This document shows, piece after piece, positions 45,467 to 55,215 of a stretch of 64,000 nucleotides of DNA (its first letter is position 1; each line of letters begins with the position of its first letter). Source of the stretch: an uncultured Armatimonadota bacterium (lineage in GTDB: Bacteria > Armatimonadota > Fimbriimonadia > Fimbriimonadales > Fimbriimonadaceae); NCBI GenBank assembly GCA_903833215.1, contig CAILEM010000164.1, positions 1 to 64,000 of the forward strand. Reading direction: 5' to 3'. The position numbers and the translations under genes were made by a program. Below the pieces are notes generated by a model, which worked only from the letters and a program-made list of their open reading frames with translations, was not told the origin of the DNA and did not search any database.

Positions 45467-46606
45467 ATGCTCCACCGCTATATGAAATCGTCCCCTCGAT
45501 CCACCGCAATTGCGGCAGCATCGTTTTTTGCTTTCGCTGCTCTCGTCATCGGCTGCGGCGGAGGTGGCGGTGGAGGAGGAACCTCGACAGGCACCTCTAC
45601 CGGTACCGTCACAGGAACGGCTACTGGCACCGTGACGGGGACAGCCACCGGCGGAGTTTTCACATCGAACGTGATCGTCTACAGCGACACGACCGACGCA
45701 TACACGTCGATCAACTACAAGCAAGTGAATCCTGACGGCAGCAGTAAGAAGTTGCTGTACAACATGCCTACTAAGAACTACCAGGGACTTGGTCTGAACC
45801 CAGCGGTTCAAGGTCAAACAGTCTTTGGGTACGCACCGGCTGGTGGTGCCAGCCCTGTATTTGGAATATACAAGAACATCGGCGTTTATGGTGGGAGTGC
45901 CACACAACTCGTCGCACCGGTTTACAGCGTGATCACTTCCATCCAGATTTCGATTGACGGTGCTTGGATTTACTACATCGCCGCCATCGGAGCCGGCAAT
46001 ACCCAACTCTACAAAATACCGATCACCGGTGGAGTCCCCATCGTGCTCGACTCGGGTGAAATTAATAGTGCATTCGTGGACACCGTGGACGGCACCAGGA
46101 TCACCTACGACAAGTACTACACGTTCCTCGACGGCAATAATGTCGACTCGATCTTCGTAAGACCGACGACTACCTCCGGAACGCCAGTGCAGTTGACCAC
46201 CGACTCAAAAGCCAACTATTCAAACCCGCAATTCAGCAAAGACGGTACCAAGATCGTTTTCGTGTCAGACAAGGACGACGCCAATGGTGAGGTTTATTTG
46301 ATGAGCGCCACCGATGGTAGTGGCATCACGAAACTAACCAACAACCCAACGATCAACAAGATGGGCAACGGAGTCACCATGAGTGCAGACGGCACCAAAG
46401 CATCCTATATCGGCATGGACACAGTTGGCACCGCATTTGGCGTCTACACGTCCGGTGCCGTCGGCACCTCCAACCCGTCAACCCTTATCGTTTCCGATCT
46501 CACGATTCTTCCTGGTATCTACTGGACATCGTCCAACGGCCGAGCCGTGGCCGGTGCCGCTAGGCTGATGAGTCGCCCGCAGCGACGACGACATATTCAG
46601 CCGTGA
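45467..46606 (+). CDS. beta-propeller lipoprotein with Gly/Thr linker
   Basis: A 379-aa exported lipoprotein. Residues 6-30 form a signal with a lipobox LVIGC near residue 30. After a run of glycines comes a Thr-Gly linker built from repeated GT/TGT units (residues about 38-62), then TolB-like propeller repeats (NPQFSKDGTKIVFVSDKDDANGEVYLM quoted only as KIVFVSDKD). An ATG at 45482 is an alternative start. The C terminus, rich in Arg, looks irregular for a propeller and may be truncated or altered. Function unknown. Confidence 0.75.
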   Translation: MLHRYMKSSPRSTAIAAASFFAFAALVIGCGGGGGGGGTSTGTSTGTVTGTATGTVTGTATGGVFTSNVIVYSDTTDAYTSINYKQVNPDGSSKKLLYNMPTKNYQGLGLNPAVQGQTVFGYAPAGGASPVFGIYKNIGVYGGSATQLVAPVYSVITSIQISIDGAWIYYIAAIGAGNTQLYKIPITGGVPIVLDSGEINSAFVDTVDGTRITYDKYYTFLDGNNVDSIFVRPTTTSGTPVQLTTDSKANYSNPQFSKDGTKIVFVSDKDDANGEVYLMSATDGSGITKLTNNPTINKMGNGVTMSADGTKASYIGMDTVGTAFGVYTSGAVGTSNPSTLIVSDLTILPGIYWTSSNGRAVAGAARLMSRPQRRRHIQP

Positions 46607-46696
46607 TCTAGGAGACGGATCGGGCAGTACAAGTACGAGAGATGTCGATAAACCAACGAGTTGATCGTTGACGATTAACACCGTATTTGGCAGCCG

Positions 46697-46875
46697 AAAA
46701 CTCTCGACTAAACGGGAGCAAATCGCCACCGATGGCCTCTCCAGCGTCTGAGCAGGGGAGGCTCTGTTGGGGGAAATCCGGTCCAGTAGAACGCGTCGAG
46801 ACGAAGTCGAGACTCCATATTTTCGGTAACGATGGAAGTTTCCAGAGATGAGGAGTCCCGGCTTCACCGGGACAC
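46697..46875. repeat. extragenic repeat family C, copy 2
   Basis: Matches 42876-43050 in order of motifs: CTCTCGACTAAACGGGAGC, CACCGATGG, GTCGAGACGAAGTCGAGACT, and AGGAGTCCCGGCTTCACCGG. The 428-bp gap to mqnC holds no gene seen. Confidence 0.75.
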
Positions 46876-47034
46876 AGCTTGGACGGAGGCCATCCTCACT
46901 CCTCCATCTATTTTCATGATATGGAAAGAGAGGGAGATATCGTACTGATCACGTGAAAGCGAATGGCCACTTCGCTGGACGTTGACCATGCCCCGTAAAT
47001 GACAGGATCCACGACGTCCGAACCTACAATCCAC

Positions 47035-48129
47035 TTAGATCAATTCGTATCGCGTGTTGCGGCGCTTCGCGTTGTATCCAGCGTCACGAATGATTCGCTC
47101 GAACTCTTCGGCACTTAGGATGAATTTGTTGCCAGCGGCGGAGACCACGTTCTCTTCGATCATCACAGAGCCGAAGTCATTAGCACCAAACCCGAGGGCG
47201 GTTTGGGCGATCTTGGGGCCCTGGGTGAGGATCGAGACTTGGAGGTTGTCGAAGTTATCCAAGAACAAGCGTGAGACAGCAACCGTCTTCAGATAGTCCA
47301 AACCACTAGCCTTGTGAGGAATCGGTAGGTTCGTATCTTCCGGCTGAAAATTCCAGGTGATGAACGCCCGGAACGGCGCACACTCGTCTTGGAGGTCACG
47401 AATTCGGCCCAGGTGTTCGACGCGATCTTCGATAGTTTCCACATGTCCGAACATCATCGAGGCGGTGCTACGAATTCCAAGCGCAGAAGCGGTTCGCATG
47501 CACTCCAGCCACTCTTCGGTGGTGTCTTTGTACGGAGCGATGATCTTGCGAACGCGATCCACCAAGATTTCTCCACCCGCGCCGGGAATCGAGTGAAGAC
47601 CCGATGCATGAAGTCGCTGCAATGTGTCGTGCAACGTCAGCTTTGAGATGTGGGCGATGTAAATGATCTCAGCTGGCGACAATGCGTGGAGGATAACGTT
47701 TGGATACGCCTCTTTGATCTTGCTGAAGATATTCTCGTAGTAGTCGACCTTGAGCTTCGGGTTCAGACCACCCTGAAACAGGATCTCGACTCCACCCTTC
47801 TCGACAGTGTCCCGGACCTTTTCCAGAATCGCCTCATCGGAGTGCACATACCCTTCGTCATGCCCAGGCGTGCGATAGAACGCACAGAACTTACAGCGGA
47901 CCCAACACACATTGGTGTAGTTAAGGATCCGACCAATGATGTATGTAACGGTGTCGCCAGGCACCTTTCGTTGGCGCTGAAAATTCGCCAGCGCGGCAAG
48001 ATCCAATGGGTTCGGATGGCTGAACAGAAACAATGCATCGTCTGCCGTCAGCCGCTCTCCGGCGTAAACCTTATCCGCGACGGTATCTATCGAAATCCCG
48101 CTCAAACGATCCGGTGAAATCGTGGCCAT
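47035..48129 (-). CDS. mqnC: cyclic dehypoxanthinyl futalosine synthase
   Basis: Radical SAM enzyme of the futalosine menaquinone pathway. The 364 aa carry the CxxxCxxC cluster motif as VCWVRCKFCAFYR near residue 78, with NYTNVCWVRCKFC and GHDEGYV matching MqnC rather than MqnE. Other mqn genes are not in the window. TAGACT lies 9 nt before the ATG and no Shine-Dalgarno sequence is visible. It follows the BaiN-like gene by 35 bp. Confidence 0.93.
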   Translation of the reverse strand: MATISPDRLSGISIDTVADKVYAGERLTADDALFLFSHPNPLDLAALANFQRQRKVPGDTVTYIIGRILNYTNVCWVRCKFCAFYRTPGHDEGYVHSDEAILEKVRDTVEKGGVEILFQGGLNPKLKVDYYENIFSKIKEAYPNVILHALSPAEIIYIAHISKLTLHDTLQRLHASGLHSIPGAGGEILVDRVRKIIAPYKDTTEEWLECMRTASALGIRSTASMMFGHVETIEDRVEHLGRIRDLQDECAPFRAFITWNFQPEDTNLPIPHKASGLDYLKTVAVSRLFLDNFDNLQVSILTQGPKIAQTALGFGANDFGSVMIEENVVSAAGNKFILSAEEFERIIRDAGYNAKRRNTRYELI

Positions 48130-48164
48130 GTGAGCTACAGTCTACTTACTCCCGCGGCCAGATT

Positions 48165-49448
48165 TCAACTTTTCTTGAAAGTTGTCTTAGCCGCCGTTTC
48201 CCCCGCCACGTAGCCAGTTGCAAAGGCCGCCTGAAGGTTATAGCCCCCTACGTCCCCAGCAATATCGAGCACCTCGCCGCAGAAATAGAGTCCAGCCACA
48301 ATGTCAGACTGCAGAGTTTGAGGGTCCACTTCGTCAAGACTAACACCGCCGGCGACAACCTCGCCCTTCTCAAGCGGAACCGTTCGCACTGGACCTAGAC
48401 TCCAGCCTTTCAAGACGGTGACCAAGCGATTTCGCGACTTCTTGTCGAGTCGACCCGCCACCAAATCTTTAGGCAGCGTGGCGGCATCCAAAATCCCATC
48501 CACAAGGCGACTCGGAACAATCTCGTCGACAAACGTCGCGATGAGCCGCTTGGGATACTGGGAGACGTACGTCAAAGTTTCCGCTGTCAGGACCTCGAAT
48601 GTCTTGTCGGGAACAAGATCAATCTCAAGAGTCACCTCGCCGTCGCGCATCCGCTCCGCAACTTCCCTACTGATTCCAAGCACGGTCGGGCCCGAAACTC
48701 CCTGATGAGTAAACAGGAGGTCGTCTCGCCAACGCGCGAATTCCTTTCCACCGAATCGCGCCTTCAGAACACAATCTCGCAATGCGATGCCTGAGCGGTT
48801 GGTAGCTGTTTCGTCGTCAAGAGTCAGATAGACAGGGGCAAGGGCAGCCGTCACCTTGACAATGGAATGACCAAGCGTACGAGCCCACTGCCAACCATCA
48901 CCTGTGGTTCCACTATTTGGATAGGAGCTTCCGCCAGCACATACGATCACGGAATCAGCCGGTAGCGATTGTTCCTCAGCACCGGGTTTCTGATATCGAA
49001 CGGCCGACACCCGGCCATCTTTGACGTCAATCCCCTTCACAAAGTGTTCATAGCGAATGTCGACTTCCGCCTCCTCAAGGTAAGTCTTGAGGATTGCGAC
49101 GACATCTTTCGCCGTTTGATCGACCGGGAAGATCCTTCCATCGGGACGCGTATAAACCTCGAGCCCTTTATCTGTGAGCATCTCGATAACTTGGTCATTC
49201 CTAAAGCGGTAACAAGCGGGTCGAATAAACCTGGCTTCGTTGGGACGAAAACCCTTGAGCACGTCTTCAACCGACCCGGCGTGAGTGATATTGCACTTCC
49301 CGCCACCCGAGATGAGAATCTTGGTCCCAATGCGAACGGTCTTTTCAAGGAGAATGACCCGCGCCCCCATGCTTGCGGCACGCCACGCCGCAATGATGCC
49401 GGCTGCTCCGGCACCGACCACAACAATATTGGGGCCCTTAGAACCCAT
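48165..49448 (-). CDS. HI0933/BaiN-family flavoprotein
   Basis: A 427-aa FAD protein: VVVGAGAAGIIAAWRAASMG at the N terminus, the family signature LEKTVRIGTKILISGGGKCN, and the C-terminal YFCGEVLDIAGDVGGYNLQAAF. The family includes BaiN-like reductases, but most members have unknown substrates. It overlaps the end of the upstream hydrolase gene by 11 bp, in an operon with carbohydrate enzymes. Confidence 0.88.
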   Translation of the reverse strand: MGSKGPNIVVVGAGAAGIIAAWRAASMGARVILLEKTVRIGTKILISGGGKCNITHAGSVEDVLKGFRPNEARFIRPACYRFRNDQVIEMLTDKGLEVYTRPDGRIFPVDQTAKDVVAILKTYLEEAEVDIRYEHFVKGIDVKDGRVSAVRYQKPGAEEQSLPADSVIVCAGGSSYPNSGTTGDGWQWARTLGHSIVKVTAALAPVYLTLDDETATNRSGIALRDCVLKARFGGKEFARWRDDLLFTHQGVSGPTVLGISREVAERMRDGEVTLEIDLVPDKTFEVLTAETLTYVSQYPKRLIATFVDEIVPSRLVDGILDAATLPKDLVAGRLDKKSRNRLVTVLKGWSLGPVRTVPLEKGEVVAGGVSLDEVDPQTLQSDIVAGLYFCGEVLDIAGDVGGYNLQAAFATGYVAGETAAKTTFKKS

Positions 49449-50259
49449 GAGTTTTCAACCAGGCGGCAAGTAGCGCGCGAAAATCTTGAGCACTACCTGG
49501 TGCTCCCAGGCCGAACCCGTGGTAGCCACTTTGGATTGCATGCAGCTCAAATGGCACTCGATGCGCGGAGAGGGCCATACCGAACATCAGAGCGTTCTCA
49601 ATCGGCACCACTGCGTCGTCGACCCCGTGAATCAAGAAGCATGGTGGCGTTTGGAGCGAGACGTTTTTTTCGCTCGACAGCGCATCGATTAATTGCTGGG
49701 AAGCATTTTTCCCGAGCAAGTTTTCGCGGGAACCACCATGCCCAAACGGCCCCATGGAAATGACGGGATAGACAAGAATGCCGACGTCGGGCCGGGAACT
49801 CACTCTCTCGATTGGATCAGAACTCGCGGAATGCCCCTCATCGAAATAGGTCACCGCTGTCGAAGCAAGGTGCCCCCCAGCAGAAAATCCCATAACGCCG
49901 ATCTTCTTAGGATCAACACCAAAGGTTGCAGCATGGGCTCGAACATAGCGGATCGCACGATTGACATCACCAATCATCACCGGGTGGTGATACCGTGGTC
50001 CAAGGCGATACTTTAGGATAACAGCCTTGATTCCAAGCGACTCCAGCCACTCCGCGATCGGCTTCCCCTCATGATCGGCCAATCCTCCATACCCTCCACC
50101 CGGACACACAACGACACACGGCCTCGCTTCGCCGCTCTTGGCCACGCTGATTTCCGTTATGCTGGGAATATCTTCGGGGGTAGAACCCAGCGCCCCAGGT
50201 GCTTCGCCTTCCCAAAGGCGGTGTACGGTTAGGTCTTCGATACTTGCAGAATTACTCAT
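49438..50259 (-). CDS. alpha/beta hydrolase, BD-FAE/acetyl-xylan-esterase-like
   Basis: A 273-aa hydrolase. The oxyanion loop VVCPGGGYGGLADHEG is near residue 55, the nucleophile serine in GFSAGGHLAS near residue 125, Asp in HGVDDAVVP and His in GYHGFG. It resembles bifunctional deacetylase/feruloyl esterases of polysaccharide loci. No signal peptide. ATG 50259 overlaps the upstream stop as ATGA. Confidence 0.85.
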   Translation of the reverse strand: MSNSASIEDLTVHRLWEGEAPGALGSTPEDIPSITEISVAKSGEARPCVVVCPGGGYGGLADHEGKPIAEWLESLGIKAVILKYRLGPRYHHPVMIGDVNRAIRYVRAHAATFGVDPKKIGVMGFSAGGHLASTAVTYFDEGHSASSDPIERVSSRPDVGILVYPVISMGPFGHGGSRENLLGKNASQQLIDALSSEKNVSLQTPPCFLIHGVDDAVVPIENALMFGMALSAHRVPFELHAIQSGYHGFGLGAPGSAQDFRALLAAWLKTHGF

Positions 50260-52232
50260 TGGCTTTTGGTATGCGGCCACCGATCGGTTCGAAACGGAAC
50301 AGTTGGTAGCCCATCGACTCCACAGAGGTTGCAGTCGGGGTTATCCGCCCAACCATACCGAACCGCGACAGGGTTCGGAACCTTTTCACTTGAAAGAACC
50401 ACCGAAGCCCCTTGAATCTTGGCGTCCGCCCAATAAAATTTATGGTCCTCTCCAGCGATGGCGAATCCGGTAGGTGCCTTGCTGTCTGAAGTCTTGAGAC
50501 CATCCTCGGCATGCTTAAACAAGATCTTGATCGAGCCGGGTCCGACAACAACCCTGTTGAACTCTGGTCCTACGTAGTTCCCTTTAATCCCGTAATCTTT
50601 GGCCAACGCGATCAAAGATAAACGTCTTCCGACTTCACGCTTATTGGTTGGGTGTATTGTCGCCGCATCGCCGATATCAATCGTCGTTGCCATCCCTGTG
50701 TGGGATAGCGCCAAAGACCATGATTGCGCCTCACGAAGGTCCGCCCAATCGCTTTCGCCAGGTGTCTCCTGCCTTGCGTGAAAATTCGCCAGTTGCACGA
50801 AGTAGAACGGCAATTCTGGCTGCCCCAACTTCTGACGCCAATCTCGAATCAAAGCAGGAAACAACAACTTGTAGCGGTCCGCCTGGCCAACGTTCGATTC
50901 ACCTTGATACCAAAGGATTCCCTTAACTCGGTACGGAATGAGGGGGGCAATCATGCCGTTAAAGAGTCCACCGGGAGCACTCGGGCTGCCAGGACCCAAA
51001 GGCATATGCGGGGCAGGATCGGTGGCCTCCACTTTGCGCTCAATCTTTTCCATCCAGGTACCCGATAAAGAAACCGGCTCGGCAGGTTCACCTTCCATCG
51101 GAAAGATACGCATCTGTTCAGGGAAGCCAGTAAAACCGCAATCACCTTGGCCGGAGAAGATTCGAATCGCGATCGTATTCACTCCGTGTCTGGGAATTCC
51201 GGGAGAAATCCGATACGACCGGTTCGCCAACCCTGAATCCGACGAAGCATCCTTTGTGGAGCCGACCTTGTTGCCGTTGACATAAGTGTCGTCGTAATCG
51301 CGAATGGGTCCTAGCTCAATTCGTAAAGCTTTGCCTTCCCAAGCTTCAGGTAGTTCAAAGGTGCGACGGAACCAGACCGCCCCTTCAAATCGCTTACCGT
51401 CTGCTTGAGGTTCAATCGTATCCATCATTGCAGGAAGGGTTTCTGGCTTCCAGTCGGTTTCGTAGACTTTAGGCTGTGCCCATCCTTGCAGGTATCCCTC
51501 GTTGCCCTTGTCAGACCTCGAGGCAATCCAAGTTTTCAACTCAGCGTGGTAAGCCTCATTCTTCGCCGGAAAATCCTTGATGTTGCTGAGATAGGTGTCC
51601 AGGGTTGACTTCAGGGCTTCGCTGGCGGTCAAGGCATCTCTGCTGATCCAAGCTTCCGCTTTGGTTCCACCCCAAGATGCGTTGATGAGCCCAATCGGAA
51701 CGCCTAACTTATTGTGCACTTCTCGGCCAAAGGCCAGTGCGACTGCTGAAAATGCTCCGATCGTCGTTTTCGACGACGGAATCCAGGCGCCCTTCACCTG
51801 ACTGGCGGGTGCCTCTCGCGAGGACTTCGAGACGGTAAACATCCGAATCGCAGGATCGGCCTCGTCAATGGCTTGGGCATAATCTCCGGCGGCAGATTCT
51901 GGGCGTTCCATGTTGGACTGGCCCGAGCACAGCCATACTTCCCCGACCATTACGTTCTTGATGCTAACCGTGGCGTCCGCCGAACGAATGGTCTCGACGA
52001 AAGGTCCACCCGCCTTCATGGCGGGCATGGTCGCGAGCCACTTTCCGTCGTCACCGACCTTAGCAGTTGCCGAGAATTCGCCAACCGTGACCGTAATCGT
52101 TTGGCCCGGCATGGCCGTTCCAAAGATCGGGACCGGTACCTCACGTTGAAGCACCATGTTGTCCGAGAACAATGAGGAGACTTTAAGCGGTTGCTGTTGA
52201 AAAGTTACGAGTGTGAGTAGGCAAACGATCAT
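50256..52232 (-). CDS. sialate O-acetylesterase-like SGNH hydrolase
   Basis: A 658-aa exported esterase with a short signal peptide (MIVCLLTLVTFQQQ). The SGNH serine block is CSGQSNMERP near residue 107; a GH2-type jelly-roll insert lies at about 260-370 (LRIELGPIRDYDDTYVNG); Asp/His are in DAATIHPTNKREVG. It removes O-acetyl groups from sugars, probably on plant pectin in this context. Its start overlaps the GH106-like stop as ATGA. Confidence 0.92.
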   Translation of the reverse strand: MIVCLLTLVTFQQQPLKVSSLFSDNMVLQREVPVPIFGTAMPGQTITVTVGEFSATAKVGDDGKWLATMPAMKAGGPFVETIRSADATVSIKNVMVGEVWLCSGQSNMERPESAAGDYAQAIDEADPAIRMFTVSKSSREAPASQVKGAWIPSSKTTIGAFSAVALAFGREVHNKLGVPIGLINASWGGTKAEAWISRDALTASEALKSTLDTYLSNIKDFPAKNEAYHAELKTWIASRSDKGNEGYLQGWAQPKVYETDWKPETLPAMMDTIEPQADGKRFEGAVWFRRTFELPEAWEGKALRIELGPIRDYDDTYVNGNKVGSTKDASSDSGLANRSYRISPGIPRHGVNTIAIRIFSGQGDCGFTGFPEQMRIFPMEGEPAEPVSLSGTWMEKIERKVEATDPAPHMPLGPGSPSAPGGLFNGMIAPLIPYRVKGILWYQGESNVGQADRYKLLFPALIRDWRQKLGQPELPFYFVQLANFHARQETPGESDWADLREAQSWSLALSHTGMATTIDIGDAATIHPTNKREVGRRLSLIALAKDYGIKGNYVGPEFNRVVVGPGSIKILFKHAEDGLKTSDSKAPTGFAIAGEDHKFYWADAKIQGASVVLSSEKVPNPVAVRYGWADNPDCNLCGVDGLPTVPFRTDRWPHTKSQ

Positions 52233-54931
52233 GGACGCAATGTGCTCTGGACGGTGACGTAACCTAATACCGGGCCTTCTATCCCTGCGTGTTCCGGACC
52301 CTTCATTAATTGCTTCTCTTCAGGTGCGGAGAAGCGTCCCCCGTATTTCGCGCGAAGGGCTGCGATATCCATATCCGGCAGTCCAATAAACCGATTCGCC
52401 ATGCTACTGAAGACGTGAATTTCGAGTCTATTGACTCCCTGCTTCACGAATTTGGAGATGTCTAGTTCATATGGCGGGAGCCACACCGAACCGGCTTGCT
52501 TTCCGTTGACCGTGACCCAAGCCGCGTGATGAACAGGTGGAAGGCGCAGTGTGATTGGTTTTACGACCGCGTTAAATTCTGTGGAATAGATTCCTTCCCC
52601 AGAAAACTTAACGCAATCGGCGAGCCCCTCCCAGTAAACGGGGTCTTTTAAATGCTGGACGGGAGGTGCATCGGGGCCAACGAACCGGAGCGTCCAGTCG
52701 GACCCGATGGTATCTAGCTCCTGTTTCAGCGGGAATGGGCCAAAGTGAGGTGGACCCGCTGGCGGATTATCTGAAGTCGTAAAATGGTCCCTGGCCACAA
52801 TGAACTGAGACCCTCTTGCCGGAAGTCGCGAGTTTAGTAGTCGCCCAACAACCCGAGTTCGCTTTCCCGTCAGCGGATTCCAAGTCTCGAGGGCCCGACG
52901 GTTTGGAACTGGCTCAAGGCTGTAGTCAACCGGAGCGTCGGTAGGATTGGCGACAAAGTATATTTCACCATCCTTCAGGTCTCGTCGCACAACCGAGGGC
53001 GAGATATCCTTACAGATCAAGTGAGCCTGAGATACTCCCAAATATCCAAGCAAGAAGAGGTCAGCGTCTCCTGGCAGGTAGTAAGCCCATCCCGTCCCAG
53101 TTCGCTTCGGCACAAGGCTAGCTTCTAGGGAAAAAATGCGACCAATAATTCCACGGACTTCAAAATCATCGCTGGCTGCACCTTTCCCGCTGGCCTTCGA
53201 TGGCAAGAGGCCGGTCGCCACCAGCGTGCCGCCCGCTTTCCAAAAGGCCTCAAGTTTCTTTAGTGACTTCAAATCGATCGACTCGATCCTTGGTAGCACG
53301 ACGACTTTGTAGCTCATCGACCCAACCGAGAGTTCGGTGTGATCGGCGGAACGAACGACCTTGCCAAGCTGGTTCAACGACCAAAAGTCGAGACCATCAA
53401 ATCCGATCGCCTCACGGTTCAGTGCCTCAACAAGGTCAGAACGGTGCGTCATTGCCTTCTTGAGACCAAATTCGCTCGTCAACGGCCCTGTCACAAAGTG
53501 ATCTCGAACGGCAAAGTCAAGAAGCAATTGCTCAGTACCGCCTTTGGCCATCCCATCTTCAATGGGCAGGTAAACGGCGACCTTGGCGGCCGGTTTGCCT
53601 TGCCGTAGCATCCACGAACAGCGGTTCAGGTACTTCACCAGCTCTGGAAAAACAGCCCACTGCGGGTTGTTCTCACCGATAGAAGGGCCATAGTAAGGGA
53701 GCCAGCCGGGAATGCCAGCCGCGGCTGGTGAGTAGGGAAAATCGACGCCGGTAATGTCGTTTACTCCACTCAAAAACGACATATCACTCATCAGTTTCAG
53801 GTCGCTGAGGGTGTCTGTCAATCGATTCGGAATCGCACCCCATGTCCATGCCTCGGAGCCAATAACGTTCTTCCCTTCCTGGTGCGCCGCCGAAGACACA
53901 TACCGGCAAACATTGAATCCACGCCACTCGTAGTGCTCGGCTGTCGGCATATCAATATATGCCGACGAAGTCATCGGAAGAGGTGGCGTGCCGTACGGCT
54001 GCAACTCAGTTTGAAGTTTGTGCTGGTGCGACCAGTCGTTGAGCTTCTTGACATATCGGGTTTCCGCCAATTCGGCGACGGTGCGCCAGAAGTCTTGCCG
54101 GAGTTTTCCGGAGTCCGGGTTCTTATCGTCGAAAAGGCTATTAAGCTCAGGAATGAGGTCGTAGCCTCTTAGCTTCTCAAACTCTTCTGGAAAATCGTGC
54201 GTCCAATTCTCTCGATACACTTCGAGGCTATCCGAGAAGATCGACTCGACCTTTCCTATGTTGCCTTGCAGCATCGGTTCAACGGTGGACTTCAGATATC
54301 GATCGAGGGCTCCTTCATTGAGGTGATCGACAACCAAACCTTCGTTACCTAATGAAGCCCGCTTGACCTGCATCCGGGTCGGACTCTGCACGAATGTCAC
54401 GACAGGTCCATCAGTTGGCTCCTTCACAAGCTTGCCGTTTTGAAAAATTGCGATCAAGCGATCGCCCGCTGAAGGTGATAGGGGTTTGGCCAATTCGAGC
54501 TTCCCGCCTTTGGCTACGCCCTCCACCTTCTTGAGCATCTGAGCGCTATCCGCTAAGGACACTTTGCTCCCACCAAAGGGCCAACCGGTACTCCCGCACA
54601 CCCCAAATCTTAGGCCCAGTTGGTTAGCTCGCTTGATGGCGTAATCCATGTTCGCCAGGAACTCAGGGGAATCAAAGACTTGGTTGTGCCACTTCCCCGG
54701 CTCGTCGAGCGCGAACGGATACATGAAGTACGTCATGACGCCGCCCACACCGGCTTTCTTCACGATCTGGAGTTGCCGATCAATATTCTGTTTGTCCCAA
54801 GCAGGCCCAAAAACGCGCCAATACATCCGCGTCTTGGCATCATTCGGCACGTCGTTCCAGCCTTGGAGCAAGCTGTCGTTGGCAGCTACTGGACGAGAAG
54901 TGAGAACAGATAACGCGATCAGCGTAAGCAT
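52229..54931 (-). CDS. exported GH106-like glycosyl hydrolase (alpha-L-rhamnosidase type)
   Basis: A 900-aa exported protein from ATG 54931, whose first residues (MLTLIALSVLTSRPVAA) form a signal peptide; the frame is open upstream, partly through a repeat-adjacent region. The N-terminal barrel has MYWRVFGPAWDKQNIDRQL and GVGGVMTYFMYPF; a GH2-like sugar-binding domain is at the C terminus (HHAAWVTVNGKQAGSVW). This layout fits GH106. It heads an operon with two esterases and a flavoprotein, suggesting rhamnogalacturonan breakdown. Confidence 0.85.
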   Translation of the reverse strand: MLTLIALSVLTSRPVAANDSLLQGWNDVPNDAKTRMYWRVFGPAWDKQNIDRQLQIVKKAGVGGVMTYFMYPFALDEPGKWHNQVFDSPEFLANMDYAIKRANQLGLRFGVCGSTGWPFGGSKVSLADSAQMLKKVEGVAKGGKLELAKPLSPSAGDRLIAIFQNGKLVKEPTDGPVVTFVQSPTRMQVKRASLGNEGLVVDHLNEGALDRYLKSTVEPMLQGNIGKVESIFSDSLEVYRENWTHDFPEEFEKLRGYDLIPELNSLFDDKNPDSGKLRQDFWRTVAELAETRYVKKLNDWSHQHKLQTELQPYGTPPLPMTSSAYIDMPTAEHYEWRGFNVCRYVSSAAHQEGKNVIGSEAWTWGAIPNRLTDTLSDLKLMSDMSFLSGVNDITGVDFPYSPAAAGIPGWLPYYGPSIGENNPQWAVFPELVKYLNRCSWMLRQGKPAAKVAVYLPIEDGMAKGGTEQLLLDFAVRDHFVTGPLTSEFGLKKAMTHRSDLVEALNREAIGFDGLDFWSLNQLGKVVRSADHTELSVGSMSYKVVVLPRIESIDLKSLKKLEAFWKAGGTLVATGLLPSKASGKGAASDDFEVRGIIGRIFSLEASLVPKRTGTGWAYYLPGDADLFLLGYLGVSQAHLICKDISPSVVRRDLKDGEIYFVANPTDAPVDYSLEPVPNRRALETWNPLTGKRTRVVGRLLNSRLPARGSQFIVARDHFTTSDNPPAGPPHFGPFPLKQELDTIGSDWTLRFVGPDAPPVQHLKDPVYWEGLADCVKFSGEGIYSTEFNAVVKPITLRLPPVHHAAWVTVNGKQAGSVWLPPYELDISKFVKQGVNRLEIHVFSSMANRFIGLPDMDIAALRAKYGGRFSAPEEKQLMKGPEHAGIEGPVLGYVTVQSTLRP

Positions 54932-55014
54932 CGATCTAGAGTTCGATACCGGAGGGCCGTTTCCTTCTGCGAACAAGTCGCCAATTAGCGATGATTCTCT
55001 CATCCTTCCCCTGC

Positions 55015-55152
55015 GATGATGCCCCCAGCCGAAGCCATCGGCGGAGCCTGGAGGCTCCCCATCGAGTGCTCGGAAGGCCACGGTACTCCCGGCTACCGAA
55101 GCATGTGATTCGAACCTCCAGACTCCACTTCGTTCCGGCTGGAGGCATCATC
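55015..55152. repeat. palindromic repeat family A, full copy
   Basis: A 138-bp element with GATGATGCCCCCAGCC at the left and GGCTGGAGGCATCATC at the right, and GTGCTCGGAAGGCCA in the middle, matching 11580-11716. Lies upstream of the GH106-like gene. Confidence 0.85.
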
Positions 55153-55215
55153 GTTCGCGATCTTCGTTCGGCTTTCCTCGGTGCACTGGTCGGTATCTTA
55201 GCCTCGCGAGTCAAA

